Assembly: GCA_028875245.1 (NCBI GenBank)
Contig: JAPPEU010000061.1
Coordinates: 1 to 64,000, forward strand
Length of the DNA stretch: 64,000 nucleotides
Direction of reading: 5' to 3'
Origin: Chloroflexota bacterium
GTDB lineage: Bacteria; Chloroflexota; Anaerolineae; Aggregatilineales; Phototrophicaceae
Shown here: positions 1 through 7,235 of the stretch, piece by piece
Layout: the number at the start of each line of letters is the position of its first letter
Numbering within the stretch: the stretch's first letter is position 1
Notes under the pieces: generated by a model
The model's input: the letters and a program-made list of their open reading frames with translations, nothing else
Told to the model about the DNA's origin: nothing
Databases searched by the model: none
Program-made: the position numbers and the translations under genes

Positions 1-202
1 TTTCCATGATCAAGGCATGGGTAACGAGCGGATGCGGTCCAGTGATCCAGAAGTTATGGTTATTAGGGACAGGCGCAGTGATGATCACATCGACAACAAA
101 TACCTCTTCACGCGGAACATCGACTGGCAGCTGCGCTGCCCCGACAAATGTTGGTATAGAAAACACGACCAACAAGAGCAAAAATACAAGTTTCCTTGCC
201 AT
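1..202 (-). CDS. N-terminus of a secreted protein, possibly an ABC peptide-binding protein (partial)
   Basis: An open frame reads from ATG at 202 off the left edge (67 codons seen). A strong Shine-Dalgarno, TAAGGAG, lies seven bases before the ATG. The first ~22 residues are a signal peptide (MARKLVFLLLLVVF then a VGAAQ-type cleavage site). The mature start (VDVPREEVFVVD...NNHNFWITG) resembles the N-terminus of family-5 solute-binding proteins of ABC peptide/sugar importers, but too little is present to be sure. Signal peptide and start are seen; the family is a guess. Confidence 0.6.
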   Translation of the reverse strand, partial: MARKLVFLLLLVVFSIPTFVGAAQLPVDVPREEVFVVDVIITAPVPNNHNFWITGPHPLVTHALIME

Positions 203-440
203 TGCAAAAACTCCTTACTAGAAGAATTATGATTTTCAGGATCGCTAAATTGGCGCTCCCGCTTGCCCGGAACGGGCAATCGCAAACAGATGATAACGCG
301 GAATTGATACTTTGCAAAAAACCTGTTTCCCATGCTTGCGAAATCGAGCGAGAATAGCTAACTTATTGGCTTGTTGCTAAATCCGTAGCGTCTCGCAAGC
401 GCCTATGGTAGACTTCCCCGCGATAAAAGGAGCGGAACCC

Positions 441-1850
441 ATGCCCGACAATCCAAATATTCTGCTGATAGCAATTGATTCCATCCGCGCCGACCACATG
501 TCCTGTTACGGCTACGAGCGCCTCACCACGCCGCACATCGACCGCTTCGCCCAATCCGGCGCTCTCTTCGAAAATACATTCAGCCCTCATATCCCGACGA
601 CGCCCGCTTACGCCTCCATGCTCACCGGGCTCGATTGCTTCGGCACGCAAGTGGTGGCGCTGCGCCATCAAGGTCCGCTGCGGCCCGAAGCGCCGACCGC
701 GGCCGAAATCCTGCGCCGATATGGCTACAACACCACATCGGTTGGTTTCAAAGGCAACCCCAGTTCGCGTGGTTTTGACAACTATCTGGAATTCGCCGGC
801 TGGGGCAGCTACGCGCACGGTCGCAGTCCCAAAGCGCAGAACCTAAATGATGTGACGATTCCCGAACTGGAACGACTCAATGCCGAGGGGACGCCCTGGT
901 TTGTCACCTTGCGCCACATGGACCCGCACGCGCCTTACCTGCCGCCCGAACCTTATGAGCGCATGTTTTATCACGGCGATGAATGCGACCCGAACAACCG
1001 CTCAATGGATCCGGTGTTCGGTTTCAAACCCTTCGCCGTATTCTATAAGTCCTGGATGCCGCCCGGCATTACGGACAAAGACTACATAATCGCTCAATAC
1101 GATGGCGCTATCGCTTATATGGACGCCTGCATCCAATCGATCTTTGAAGCGCTGGATAGCATGGGCATTCTCGACAACACAATCGTCGCCCTCAATGGCG
1201 ATCATGGCGAGACGTTATACGATCATGAACTGTGGTTCGATCATCACGGCATCTTTGATAATGTCTTGCATGTCCCGCTGATCATTCGCTTTCCGGATAG
1301 GATTCCGGCGGGCGCGCGCCTTAGCGGCTTCAATCAACATAAGGACTTGCTGCCCACCCTGCTCGATCTGGCCGGCTTGGACGAGCAAGCGGCTGCCGAC
1401 GGTTACCAATTTGATGGGCAAAGCTTGATGTCGCTGGTGGACGGCGAAGCGACATCCTTCGACAGCGAGTTCTATATCAGTGAATGCACCTGGATGCGCA
1501 AGCATGGCTGGCGCAGTCCCGGCTGGAAGCTCATGGTCGCGCTTGAGCCGGACTTCCACTTCAAGCCCGAGATCGAGCTTTTCAATCTGGTGGAAGACCC
1601 GAACGAAGACCACAATCTTGCTGACGAACGGCCCGATGTAGTCGAGGCGCTGCGGGCGCGCATGGATGCCTGGATCGCCAAACGCGAAGCCGAAACCGGC
1701 TTGACCAATCCCATGCTCACACAAGGCGACTGGCACGGCCATAAAGGCGTCGGCCCTTTCAAGACTTCGCAGCAGGCATACGACACGCTCTCCCTCCCCG
1801 ATCTCGAAAAAGCCATCAGGCTGCAAGCGGAATCGCGCGAAGAAGAATAG
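441..1850 (+). CDS. Sulfatase-superfamily hydrolase lacking the formylglycine cysteine
   Basis: 469 aa, alkaline-phosphatase/sulfatase fold. The metal-binding start is AIDSIRADHMSCYGY (residues 11-25), and the second metal motif NGDHGE lies near residue 265. At the place of the sulfatase signature C/S-x-P-x-R the sequence reads T53-T-P-A-Y57 followed by ASMLTG, so the residue converted to formylglycine is Thr and the Arg is Tyr. A Thr nucleophile is typical of phosphoesterases and phosphotransferases of this fold, so phosphodiester or phosphonate hydrolysis is more likely than sulfate ester cleavage. The start at 441 is chosen over 405 because AAAGGAG lies just upstream and the homologous core begins there. 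No signal peptide. It precedes the rhamnose operon by 63 bases and may be co-transcribed with it. Confidence 0.85.
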   Translation: MPDNPNILLIAIDSIRADHMSCYGYERLTTPHIDRFAQSGALFENTFSPHIPTTPAYASMLTGLDCFGTQVVALRHQGPLRPEAPTAAEILRRYGYNTTSVGFKGNPSSRGFDNYLEFAGWGSYAHGRSPKAQNLNDVTIPELERLNAEGTPWFVTLRHMDPHAPYLPPEPYERMFYHGDECDPNNRSMDPVFGFKPFAVFYKSWMPPGITDKDYIIAQYDGAIAYMDACIQSIFEALDSMGILDNTIVALNGDHGETLYDHELWFDHHGIFDNVLHVPLIIRFPDRIPAGARLSGFNQHKDLLPTLLDLAGLDEQAAADGYQFDGQSLMSLVDGEATSFDSEFYISECTWMRKHGWRSPGWKLMVALEPDFHFKPEIELFNLVEDPNEDHNLADERPDVVEALRARMDAWIAKREAETGLTNPMLTQGDWHGHKGVGPFKTSQQAYDTLSLPDLEKAIRLQAESREEE

Positions 1851-1865
1851 CAATCAATTGCATCT

Positions 1866-1892
1866 GTAGGGGCGTTTCGCTGAAACGCCCGC
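1866..1892. repeat. Single REP-like palindrome (GTAGGGGCG family)
   Basis: GTAGGGGCG followed by TTTCGCTGAAA and CGCCCGC forms a hairpin between the sulfatase and the next gene. Same family as the repeats near 3.7, 4.8, 7.1, 9.8, 12.2, 20.4, 46.5, 50.0, 56.2 and 58.8 kb. Confidence 0.8.
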
Positions 1893-1913
1893 ACTGGTAA
1901 AGGAGATCCACTT

Positions 1914-2930
1914 ATGACTTTGCGCGTCGCCATTGTTGGCATGGGCGGCATCGGCAACAATCACGGCCGCTGCTATAGCAATCATCCGGAGGCGGAAGTC
2001 GTCGCCGTCTGCGATATCATCCAGGAGCGCTCCGACAAAGCGGCCGAGACATTCGGCTGTCAGGGCTTCTATTCGGTCCAGTCCTTGCTCGAAAGCGGGC
2101 TCGAATTTGACGCGGCCAGCGTCACCACGGCCGGCGTCGAGAACGGCGGCGATCACTACGCGCCGACCATGCAGCTGCTCGCGGCGGGATATCCGGTCCT
2201 GGGCGAAAAGCCGATTTCCAACCGCGTCCCGGAAGCTGAAGAGATGGTCGCGCTCGCCCGCGAGAAGAACCTGCGCTACGGCATCAACCTCAACCATCGC
2301 TTCACGCCGGCCGCTCAGCTGGCGAAAGAATGGATGCTGCGCGGCCGCCTGGGCGAGGTCAACATGATCAACATGACCATGTGGATCAATAACCCCAACG
2401 AGACATCGCCGCACTTCCACATGCGCGCCCTGCACCCGCATTCGCTTGATGTCATGCGCTATTTCGCCCAGTCGGACGTGACGCAGGTACACGCCATCTT
2501 CAAGAAAGGCAAAGGGCGCAAAATCTGGTCCAACGTACAGGTCAACCTGCTCTATGAGAACGGCATCATCGGCCACCTGCGCGGCAGCTACGACGGCAAC
2601 TGGGGCCACACCAGCATGGGCGGCGGCAGCTATGGGCTTGAGACGCTGGATGTCTTCGGCTCGGACGGCCGTTTCTTCCTTCGTGATGCCTGCGAAGAAC
2701 TCGTCTATTACCCCCGCTTCAAGGGCTCGCTCGAACGGCACGAGAATTACGGCGGCATGAGCCACTTCGGCGAGACCTTCCAAAGCCGCATCAACCATTG
2801 GATCGACCAGAACCTCGCCGGCGTCGCGCCGGACAAGATCGACGCGTCGGGCGTCGAGGCGCTGCACGTCCAGCGCATCATTGAAGCGGCGATCGAATCC
2901 TGGGACAAGAGACAGGTAGTTTCTCTGTGA
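1914..2930 (+). CDS. Gfo/Idh/MocA-family oxidoreductase
   Basis: 338 aa. The N-terminal Rossmann fold begins at residue 5 with VAIVGMGGIGNNH; the conserved GEKPISN (EKP catalytic motif) is near residue 100; the C-terminal substrate domain contains INLNHRFTPAAQLAK and HPHSLDVMRYF. The family oxidises or reduces sugars and inositols with NAD(P). An AAGGAG site precedes ATG 1914. It overlaps the next gene by 4 bases (GTGA) and is the first of two tandem paralogs (the second at 3733), suggesting duplication and two steps on related sugar acids or lactones in the rhamnose operon. Substrate unknown. Confidence 0.9.
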   Translation: MTLRVAIVGMGGIGNNHGRCYSNHPEAEVVAVCDIIQERSDKAAETFGCQGFYSVQSLLESGLEFDAASVTTAGVENGGDHYAPTMQLLAAGYPVLGEKPISNRVPEAEEMVALAREKNLRYGINLNHRFTPAAQLAKEWMLRGRLGEVNMINMTMWINNPNETSPHFHMRALHPHSLDVMRYFAQSDVTQVHAIFKKGKGRKIWSNVQVNLLYENGIIGHLRGSYDGNWGHTSMGGGSYGLETLDVFGSDGRFFLRDACEELVYYPRFKGSLERHENYGGMSHFGETFQSRINHWIDQNLAGVAPDKIDASGVEALHVQRIIEAAIESWDKRQVVSL

Positions 2931-3736
2931 TAACCGTCATCGGCCGCGGCCACAGCGGCACGCGCGCGATTTCGCACACGCTCTATGCCTCCGGCGTCTA
3001 TATGGGGGGTACGCTGAACCCCTCGGGCGATCTCGTGCCGGCGCATGCCATGTACGACGCCTGCCGCATATTCGCGCGCTATGTCCGATGGAACGGCGAC
3101 TTCAGCTGGGATTTCAGCCGCGCCCATGAAACTGAGATCCCGCCGGTCTTCATTCGCAATCTCAATCGTTACCTGGAAACGGTGCTGAATCATCCGCGAC
3201 CCCTGAAGGGATGGAAAGTCCCGGAGACGACGCTGGTCTTCCCCTGGATCTTGCGCCTGTTCCCGGACATGCACTTTATATTCTGGATTCGCAATCCGCG
3301 CGATTGCATCATCGGCTCGCACAAGACCGACGACCTGCGCGACTTTGGCATTCAATATCCCACCCCCCTCGGTCCCCCTGATGAACAAGGGGGAGCAAAA
3401 GAGGATGAACGCCTGCGCCGCGCCATCTCCTGGAAATACCAGTACGATTTAGTCAAATCCACACCAAGACCAAAACGCTGGATTGAAGTGCGCTTCAAAG
3501 ACTTTGTGACCCAACAGGAAGCGACGCTGGAGCGGCTCGAAGACTTCCTCGGCATTCCGCTGGCGCGCGTCGTCATGCGGCAGGATACCATCAACCGTTG
3601 GAAGAGCGACGCGGGCGTCAATTACTTCGACTTCCTCGAGCCCGCCATGCGCGAATACAATTACGAAATCCCGCCTGCCAATGACCGTTGCAGGGGTGTC
3701 TCGCCGAGACGCCCGCCAATAGGGGTTCGGTCATGA
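2927..3736 (+). CDS. Sulfotransferase-like P-loop protein with repeat-derived tail
   Basis: 269 aa, GTG start overlapping the upstream stop. The N-terminal GRGHSGTRAISHTLY is the 5'-phosphosulfate-binding loop of the sulfotransferase family; FWIRNPRDCIIGSHK (about residues 118-132) is the 3'-phosphate motif (Arg and Ser present). The natural family end is near residue 250; the last ~16 residues are read from a REP-like palindrome (3690-3717). A second palindrome (CCCCCTGATGAACAAGGGGG, about 3375-3394) encodes an extra PDEQGGAKE stretch inside the protein. It overlaps the next gene by 4 bases (ATGA). It may sulfate a glycan or small molecule; the acceptor is not predictable. Confidence 0.75.
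   Translation: MITVIGRGHSGTRAISHTLYASGVYMGGTLNPSGDLVPAHAMYDACRIFARYVRWNGDFSWDFSRAHETEIPPVFIRNLNRYLETVLNHPRPLKGWKVPETTLVFPWILRLFPDMHFIFWIRNPRDCIIGSHKTDDLRDFGIQYPTPLGPPDEQGGAKEDERLRRAISWKYQYDLVKSTPRPKRWIEVRFKDFVTQQEATLERLEDFLGIPLARVVMRQDTINRWKSDAGVNYFDFLEPAMREYNYEIPPANDRCRGVSPRRPPIGVRS
3690..3717. repeat. REP-like palindrome inside the 3' end of a coding region
   Basis: CAGGGGTGTCTCGCCGAGAC followed by GCCCGCC, a family member read in frame as the C-terminal residues of the sulfotransferase-like protein and ending just before the next start codon. Confidence 0.7.
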
Positions 3737-4761
3737 CCTTGCGCGCAGCCGTCATCGGCCTGGGACCGATCGGCAATCGACATGCCAAGCTTTATGCGCA
3801 GGACGACCTGGCGGAGCTGGTCGGCGTTTGCGATATCATTCGCGAGCGCGCCGATGCGGCGGCGGCGCTGCACAACGTTCCCGCCTTCTACGATGTCGAG
3901 ACGATGCTGCGCGGCCTGGCGCCCGATGTCGTCAGCGTCGCCACCGGCGGTTACGAAAACAGCAGCGACCACTACCTGCCGACGATGCAGGCGCTGGAAG
4001 CCGGCTGCCACGTCCTGGGCGAAAAACCCATCGCGAACGAAATCGCTCCGGCGGAAGCGATGGTGGCGAAAGGCCGCGAGCTAGGCCTCTGCTACGGCAT
4101 CAACCTCAACCACCGCTTCACACCGGCCGCGCGCCTGGCCAAATCCTGGGTCGATCAAGGCCGGCTGGGGCGCCTGCTCTTCATCAATATGGCGATGTGG
4201 ATCATGAACCCGGCCGAGACCTCGCCCCACTATCACATCAAGTCGCTGCATCCACACACGGTTGACGTGATGCGTTATTTCTGCGGCGATATCGAAGCGG
4301 CGCACTGCTTCGCCACCAAAGCGCCCGGCCGCCAAATCTGGTCGACGGCGCAATTCAACTTCCGCTTCCGCAATGGGGTCGTCGGCGCCTTGACCGGCAG
4401 CTACGACATCGAGCGCGGGCACCCGATGGAGCGCTGCGAAGTGGCCGGCACCGGCGGACGTTTCGTGCTCGACGACATGTGGCGCGAGCTGACGCTTTAC
4501 CCGGCCGGCGATATGGAAAAGACGGTGTATACCGATCCGCTCTTCGGCGGCTTCCACAATTTCGAAAACACGTTCAGGGAGCGGATTCACTGCTTCTTGC
4601 GGCAGGTTTCGGATGGCGTCGCGCCGGAAGCTATCGATGGCAGCGGCGCTGATGGCTTGGCGGCGCAGAAGGTGCTGGCGGCGGCCATCGAGTCGCTTGA
4701 GACGGAGTCGGTTGTTTATGTTGATCGGATAGGTATGAAAATCGAAGGGGCGGCGCATTGA
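3733..4761 (+). CDS. Gfo/Idh/MocA-family oxidoreductase, second tandem paralog
   Basis: 342 aa from ATG 3733, which overlaps the upstream stop (ATGA); a longer frame from 3688 runs through the repeat and is rejected. N-terminal Rossmann AAVIGLGPIGNRHAK, EKP motif GEKPIANE, and a C-terminal domain with INLNHRFTPAARLAK and HPHTVDVMRYF. It is clearly homologous along its whole length to the protein at 1914-2930 (shared NINLNHRF, MWI.NP.ETSPH and HPH.VDVMRYF blocks), so the pair arose by duplication flanking the sulfotransferase gene. Probable NAD(P)-dependent sugar or sugar-lactone dehydrogenase. Confidence 0.9.
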   Translation: MTLRAAVIGLGPIGNRHAKLYAQDDLAELVGVCDIIRERADAAAALHNVPAFYDVETMLRGLAPDVVSVATGGYENSSDHYLPTMQALEAGCHVLGEKPIANEIAPAEAMVAKGRELGLCYGINLNHRFTPAARLAKSWVDQGRLGRLLFINMAMWIMNPAETSPHYHIKSLHPHTVDVMRYFCGDIEAAHCFATKAPGRQIWSTAQFNFRFRNGVVGALTGSYDIERGHPMERCEVAGTGGRFVLDDMWRELTLYPAGDMEKTVYTDPLFGGFHNFENTFRERIHCFLRQVSDGVAPEAIDGSGADGLAAQKVLAAAIESLETESVVYVDRIGMKIEGAAH

Positions 4762-4830
4762 GACGCCCGCATTTGCCAAAATGTAGGGGCGAGGTCGCGT
4801 GGACACTGACCTGCGGCGGCGACTCGCCCG
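4745..4830. repeat. Two adjacent REP-like palindromes
   Basis: One unit (AAGGGGCGGCGCATTGAGAC then GCCCGC, 4745-4770) overlaps the stop of the upstream dehydrogenase. A second (GTAGGGGCGAGGTCGCG ... CGACTCGCCCG, 4783-4830) fills the gap to the next gene. Confidence 0.65.
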
Positions 4831-4852
4831 AACAATGGAGGATAACCAGAAT

Positions 4853-5656
4853 ATGAAACTCGGAGCGAACTCACTTTTATTCGGCAGTTGGGACATGGAG
4901 ACCGCCTTCAAATACCTGAAGATGGCCGGCTATGATGGCATCGAGATCTCCGCCATCGACAGCATGAGCCAGCACCTCGTCCTGTCCCGCTGGCAGGAAT
5001 GCGCGCCGGAGATCGTGCGCCTCTCCAAAGCATACGAGCTCGAGCTGCTGGCGATGGAGCAATCCTCGCGCGATCCCGACCTGATGGAGCGCGCCATGCA
5101 GGCGGCGGTCGAGACCGGCATCCCCATCATCAATGTCGGCCCCGGCGGCAAATCCGATGACGAGTCGACTTATCCGCAAGTTCTCGATGAGCTGGGCGCG
5201 TTGGTCCAGCGGGCGGAACATTACGGGGTCATGCTCTGCGTCAAAGCGCATGTCAACAATTATGTCTACAATACGCCGACCAGCTTGCGGATCTTGAACG
5301 ACATCAGCTCGCCCAACTTTGGCCTGGACATGGACCCGTCGCATATTCATCGCGCCGGCGAGAATCCGGTGGAAGCGATCGAGGCGGTCATTCATCGCAT
5401 CAAGCATGTGCACATCCGCGACTGCAAGGGACGGCAGCAGGGACCGGGCGCGCCGGAAGACCAAGCCAACGGCCGCGGCGATATCGACTTGGTCGGCTAT
5501 ATTCGCGTTTTGCACGAACACGGCTACAGCGGTCCGCTGAATCTGGAAGTGATCGGCACGAAGCGGCTTGGGCACAGCCTTGAACAGTGCATCGTCATCG
5601 GGGCGGAATCGCGCGGTCACATGCAAGCCTGCCTGCAAGCGGCCGGCGCCCGCTAA
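4853..5656 (+). CDS. Sugar phosphate isomerase/epimerase (xylose-isomerase-like TIM barrel)
   Basis: 267 aa. It starts MKLGANSLLFG with a GGAGG site at 4836-4840. Family hallmarks: GYDGIEIS, then NVGPGGKSDDE, the metal-ligand region GLDMDPSHIHRAGENP, HVHIRDCKGRQQGPG and GPLNLEVIG. Members (AP-endonuclease-2 fold) isomerise or epimerise keto-sugars and 3-keto-glycosides with a divalent metal, and often work with Gfo/Idh enzymes, as they would here with the two upstream paralogs. The 54-nt longer frame from 4799 runs into the repeat and has no better start. Confidence 0.85.
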   Translation: MKLGANSLLFGSWDMETAFKYLKMAGYDGIEISAIDSMSQHLVLSRWQECAPEIVRLSKAYELELLAMEQSSRDPDLMERAMQAAVETGIPIINVGPGGKSDDESTYPQVLDELGALVQRAEHYGVMLCVKAHVNNYVYNTPTSLRILNDISSPNFGLDMDPSHIHRAGENPVEAIEAVIHRIKHVHIRDCKGRQQGPGAPEDQANGRGDIDLVGYIRVLHEHGYSGPLNLEVIGTKRLGHSLEQCIVIGAESRGHMQACLQAAGAR

Positions 5657-5828
5657 TGCGACTCGCTGCAAATTGTTATAGGGGCAACCCACTGGGGAAA
5701 GATATACCCTCTGGGTTCTCTGTGTTGCCTCCTTTCCTCTGTGGTGAAAAAATGTCTGGTTCTCGACATAGGGCGATTCTCAACAGATTCCTCTGGCTCG
5801 CCCTTAATAGCAAAGAAAGAACGATCGA

Positions 5829-7103
5829 ATGAACTTCCAACCCTCCGACCAACAGATTCAGACCGCCTACGACCTCGCGCGCGAACGCTACGCCGCATTC
5901 GGCGTCGATACGGCCGCGGCCGTCGACATCTTGAAGACCGTGCCCATCAGTCTGCACTGCTGGCAGGGTGATGATGTCGGCGGCTTTGAAGACCCGGAGC
6001 GCGGGCTCAGCGGCGGCATTATGGCGACCGGCAATTATCCGGGCAAGGCGACAAACATCGACGAGCTGCGCAGCGATCTCGACAAAGCCTATAGTTTGAT
6101 CCCCGGCGACCACCGCCTCGCGCTGCATGCCTCCTACCTGGACAGCGACCGCGCCATCCCGCGAGACGAACTCAAGCCGGAGCATTTCCAGTCCTGGGTC
6201 GATTGGGCGAAAGCCAATAATCACGGGCTGGACTTCAACCCGACCTTCTTTTCGCATGACCTGGCCGATGACGGCTTCACGCTGTCACACGCCGACGCAG
6301 GCATCCGCCAATTCTGGATTGATCATGGCATCGCCACGCGCGAGATCAGCGCCTCCTTCGGCGCCCAATTGGGCAGCCCCTCCATCAACAATTTCTGGAT
6401 TCCCGATGGCTACAAGGATATGCCCGCCGATCGCCTCGCGCCGCGCCAACGCCTCCTCAACGCGCTTGATGAAATCTTCGCGCGGGAATTGGATCCGGCG
6501 CACAATCTCGATGCGGTCGAGTGCAAACTCTTCGGCCTCGGTTCGGAGAGCTACGTCGTCGGCTCGCATGAGTTTTATCTCGGTTACGCCGCCTCCCGCG
6601 GGAAGCTGCTCTGCCTGGATGCCGGCCACTTCCACCCCACCGAGACCATCGCCGACAAATTGTCAGCCATCCTGTTCTACGTGCCCGAAGTGCTGCTGCA
6701 CGTCAGCCGCGGCGTCCGTTGGGACAGCGACCACGTCGTCACGCTGACCGATGACCTGCAGGCGATCATGCAGGAGATCGTGCGCAGCGACGCGCTCGAA
6801 AATGTGCATATCGGGCTCGATTTCTTCGACGCCAGCATCAACCGCATCGGCGCATGGGCAATCGGCACGCGCAACGCCTGTCGCGCCCTGCTGATGGCAT
6901 TGCTGGAGCCGCGCGAGCTGCTGCGCGCTTACGAGAATGCTGGCGATTTCACCGGACGCCTCGCCTTGCTTGAAGAGCTGAAGGGCTTGCCTTTCGGCGC
7001 GGTCTGGGATCACTATTGCCAGACGCAGGAAGTGCCGGTGGGCATGGCTTTCATGGACGAGATCCGCGAATACGAACGGGCGGTCTTGTCACAGCGGGGT
7101 TAG
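5829..7103 (+). CDS. rhaA: L-rhamnose isomerase
   Basis: 424 aa, normal for RhaA. The diagnostic [17 protein letters not shown] (about residues 37-53) is present, as are the metal and substrate region ([10 protein letters not shown], about 137-146), [20 protein letters not shown] and [13 protein letters not shown]. It converts L-rhamnose to L-rhamnulose in the cytosol with Mn2+. It lies 172 bases after the epimerase gene and before the aldolase fusion. No rhamnulokinase is encoded in the window, so the kinase must be elsewhere or replaced. Confidence 0.95.
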   Translation: MNFQPSDQQIQTAYDLARERYAAFGVDTAAAVDILKTVPISLHCWQGDDVGGFEDPERGLSGGIMATGNYPGKATNIDELRSDLDKAYSLIPGDHRLALHASYLDSDRAIPRDELKPEHFQSWVDWAKANNHGLDFNPTFFSHDLADDGFTLSHADAGIRQFWIDHGIATREISASFGAQLGSPSINNFWIPDGYKDMPADRLAPRQRLLNALDEIFARELDPAHNLDAVECKLFGLGSESYVVGSHEFYLGYAASRGKLLCLDAGHFHPTETIADKLSAILFYVPEVLLHVSRGVRWDSDHVVTLTDDLQAIMQEIVRSDALENVHIGLDFFDASINRIGAWAIGTRNACRALLMALLEPRELLRAYENAGDFTGRLALLEELKGLPFGAVWDHYCQTQEVPVGMAFMDEIREYERAVLSQRG

Positions 7104-7137
7104 CCACGCTGGAGGCGGTATTGCTTCCAGGCATGAG

Positions 7138-7210
7138 TGTACGGGCGAGCCGGCGGCTCACACCCCGAATCAATATTTACCAACGGGCGACTCACCGAGC
7201 CGCCCCTACA
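7138..7210. repeat. REP-like doublet
   Basis: GTACGGGCGAGCCGGCGGCTC ... spacer ... CGGGCGACTCACCGAGCCGCCCCTAC: two imperfect palindromes in opposite orientation between rhaA and the aldolase fusion. Confidence 0.6.
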
Positions 7211-7235
7211 AATTCTGCATATAGGGAATGGATTC

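Noticed and set aside
1854..2867. 337-codon minus-strand frame antisense to the first Gfo/Idh gene
   Set aside because: Composition is that of a reverse-frame shadow, and the plus strand encodes a complete Rossmann enzyme.
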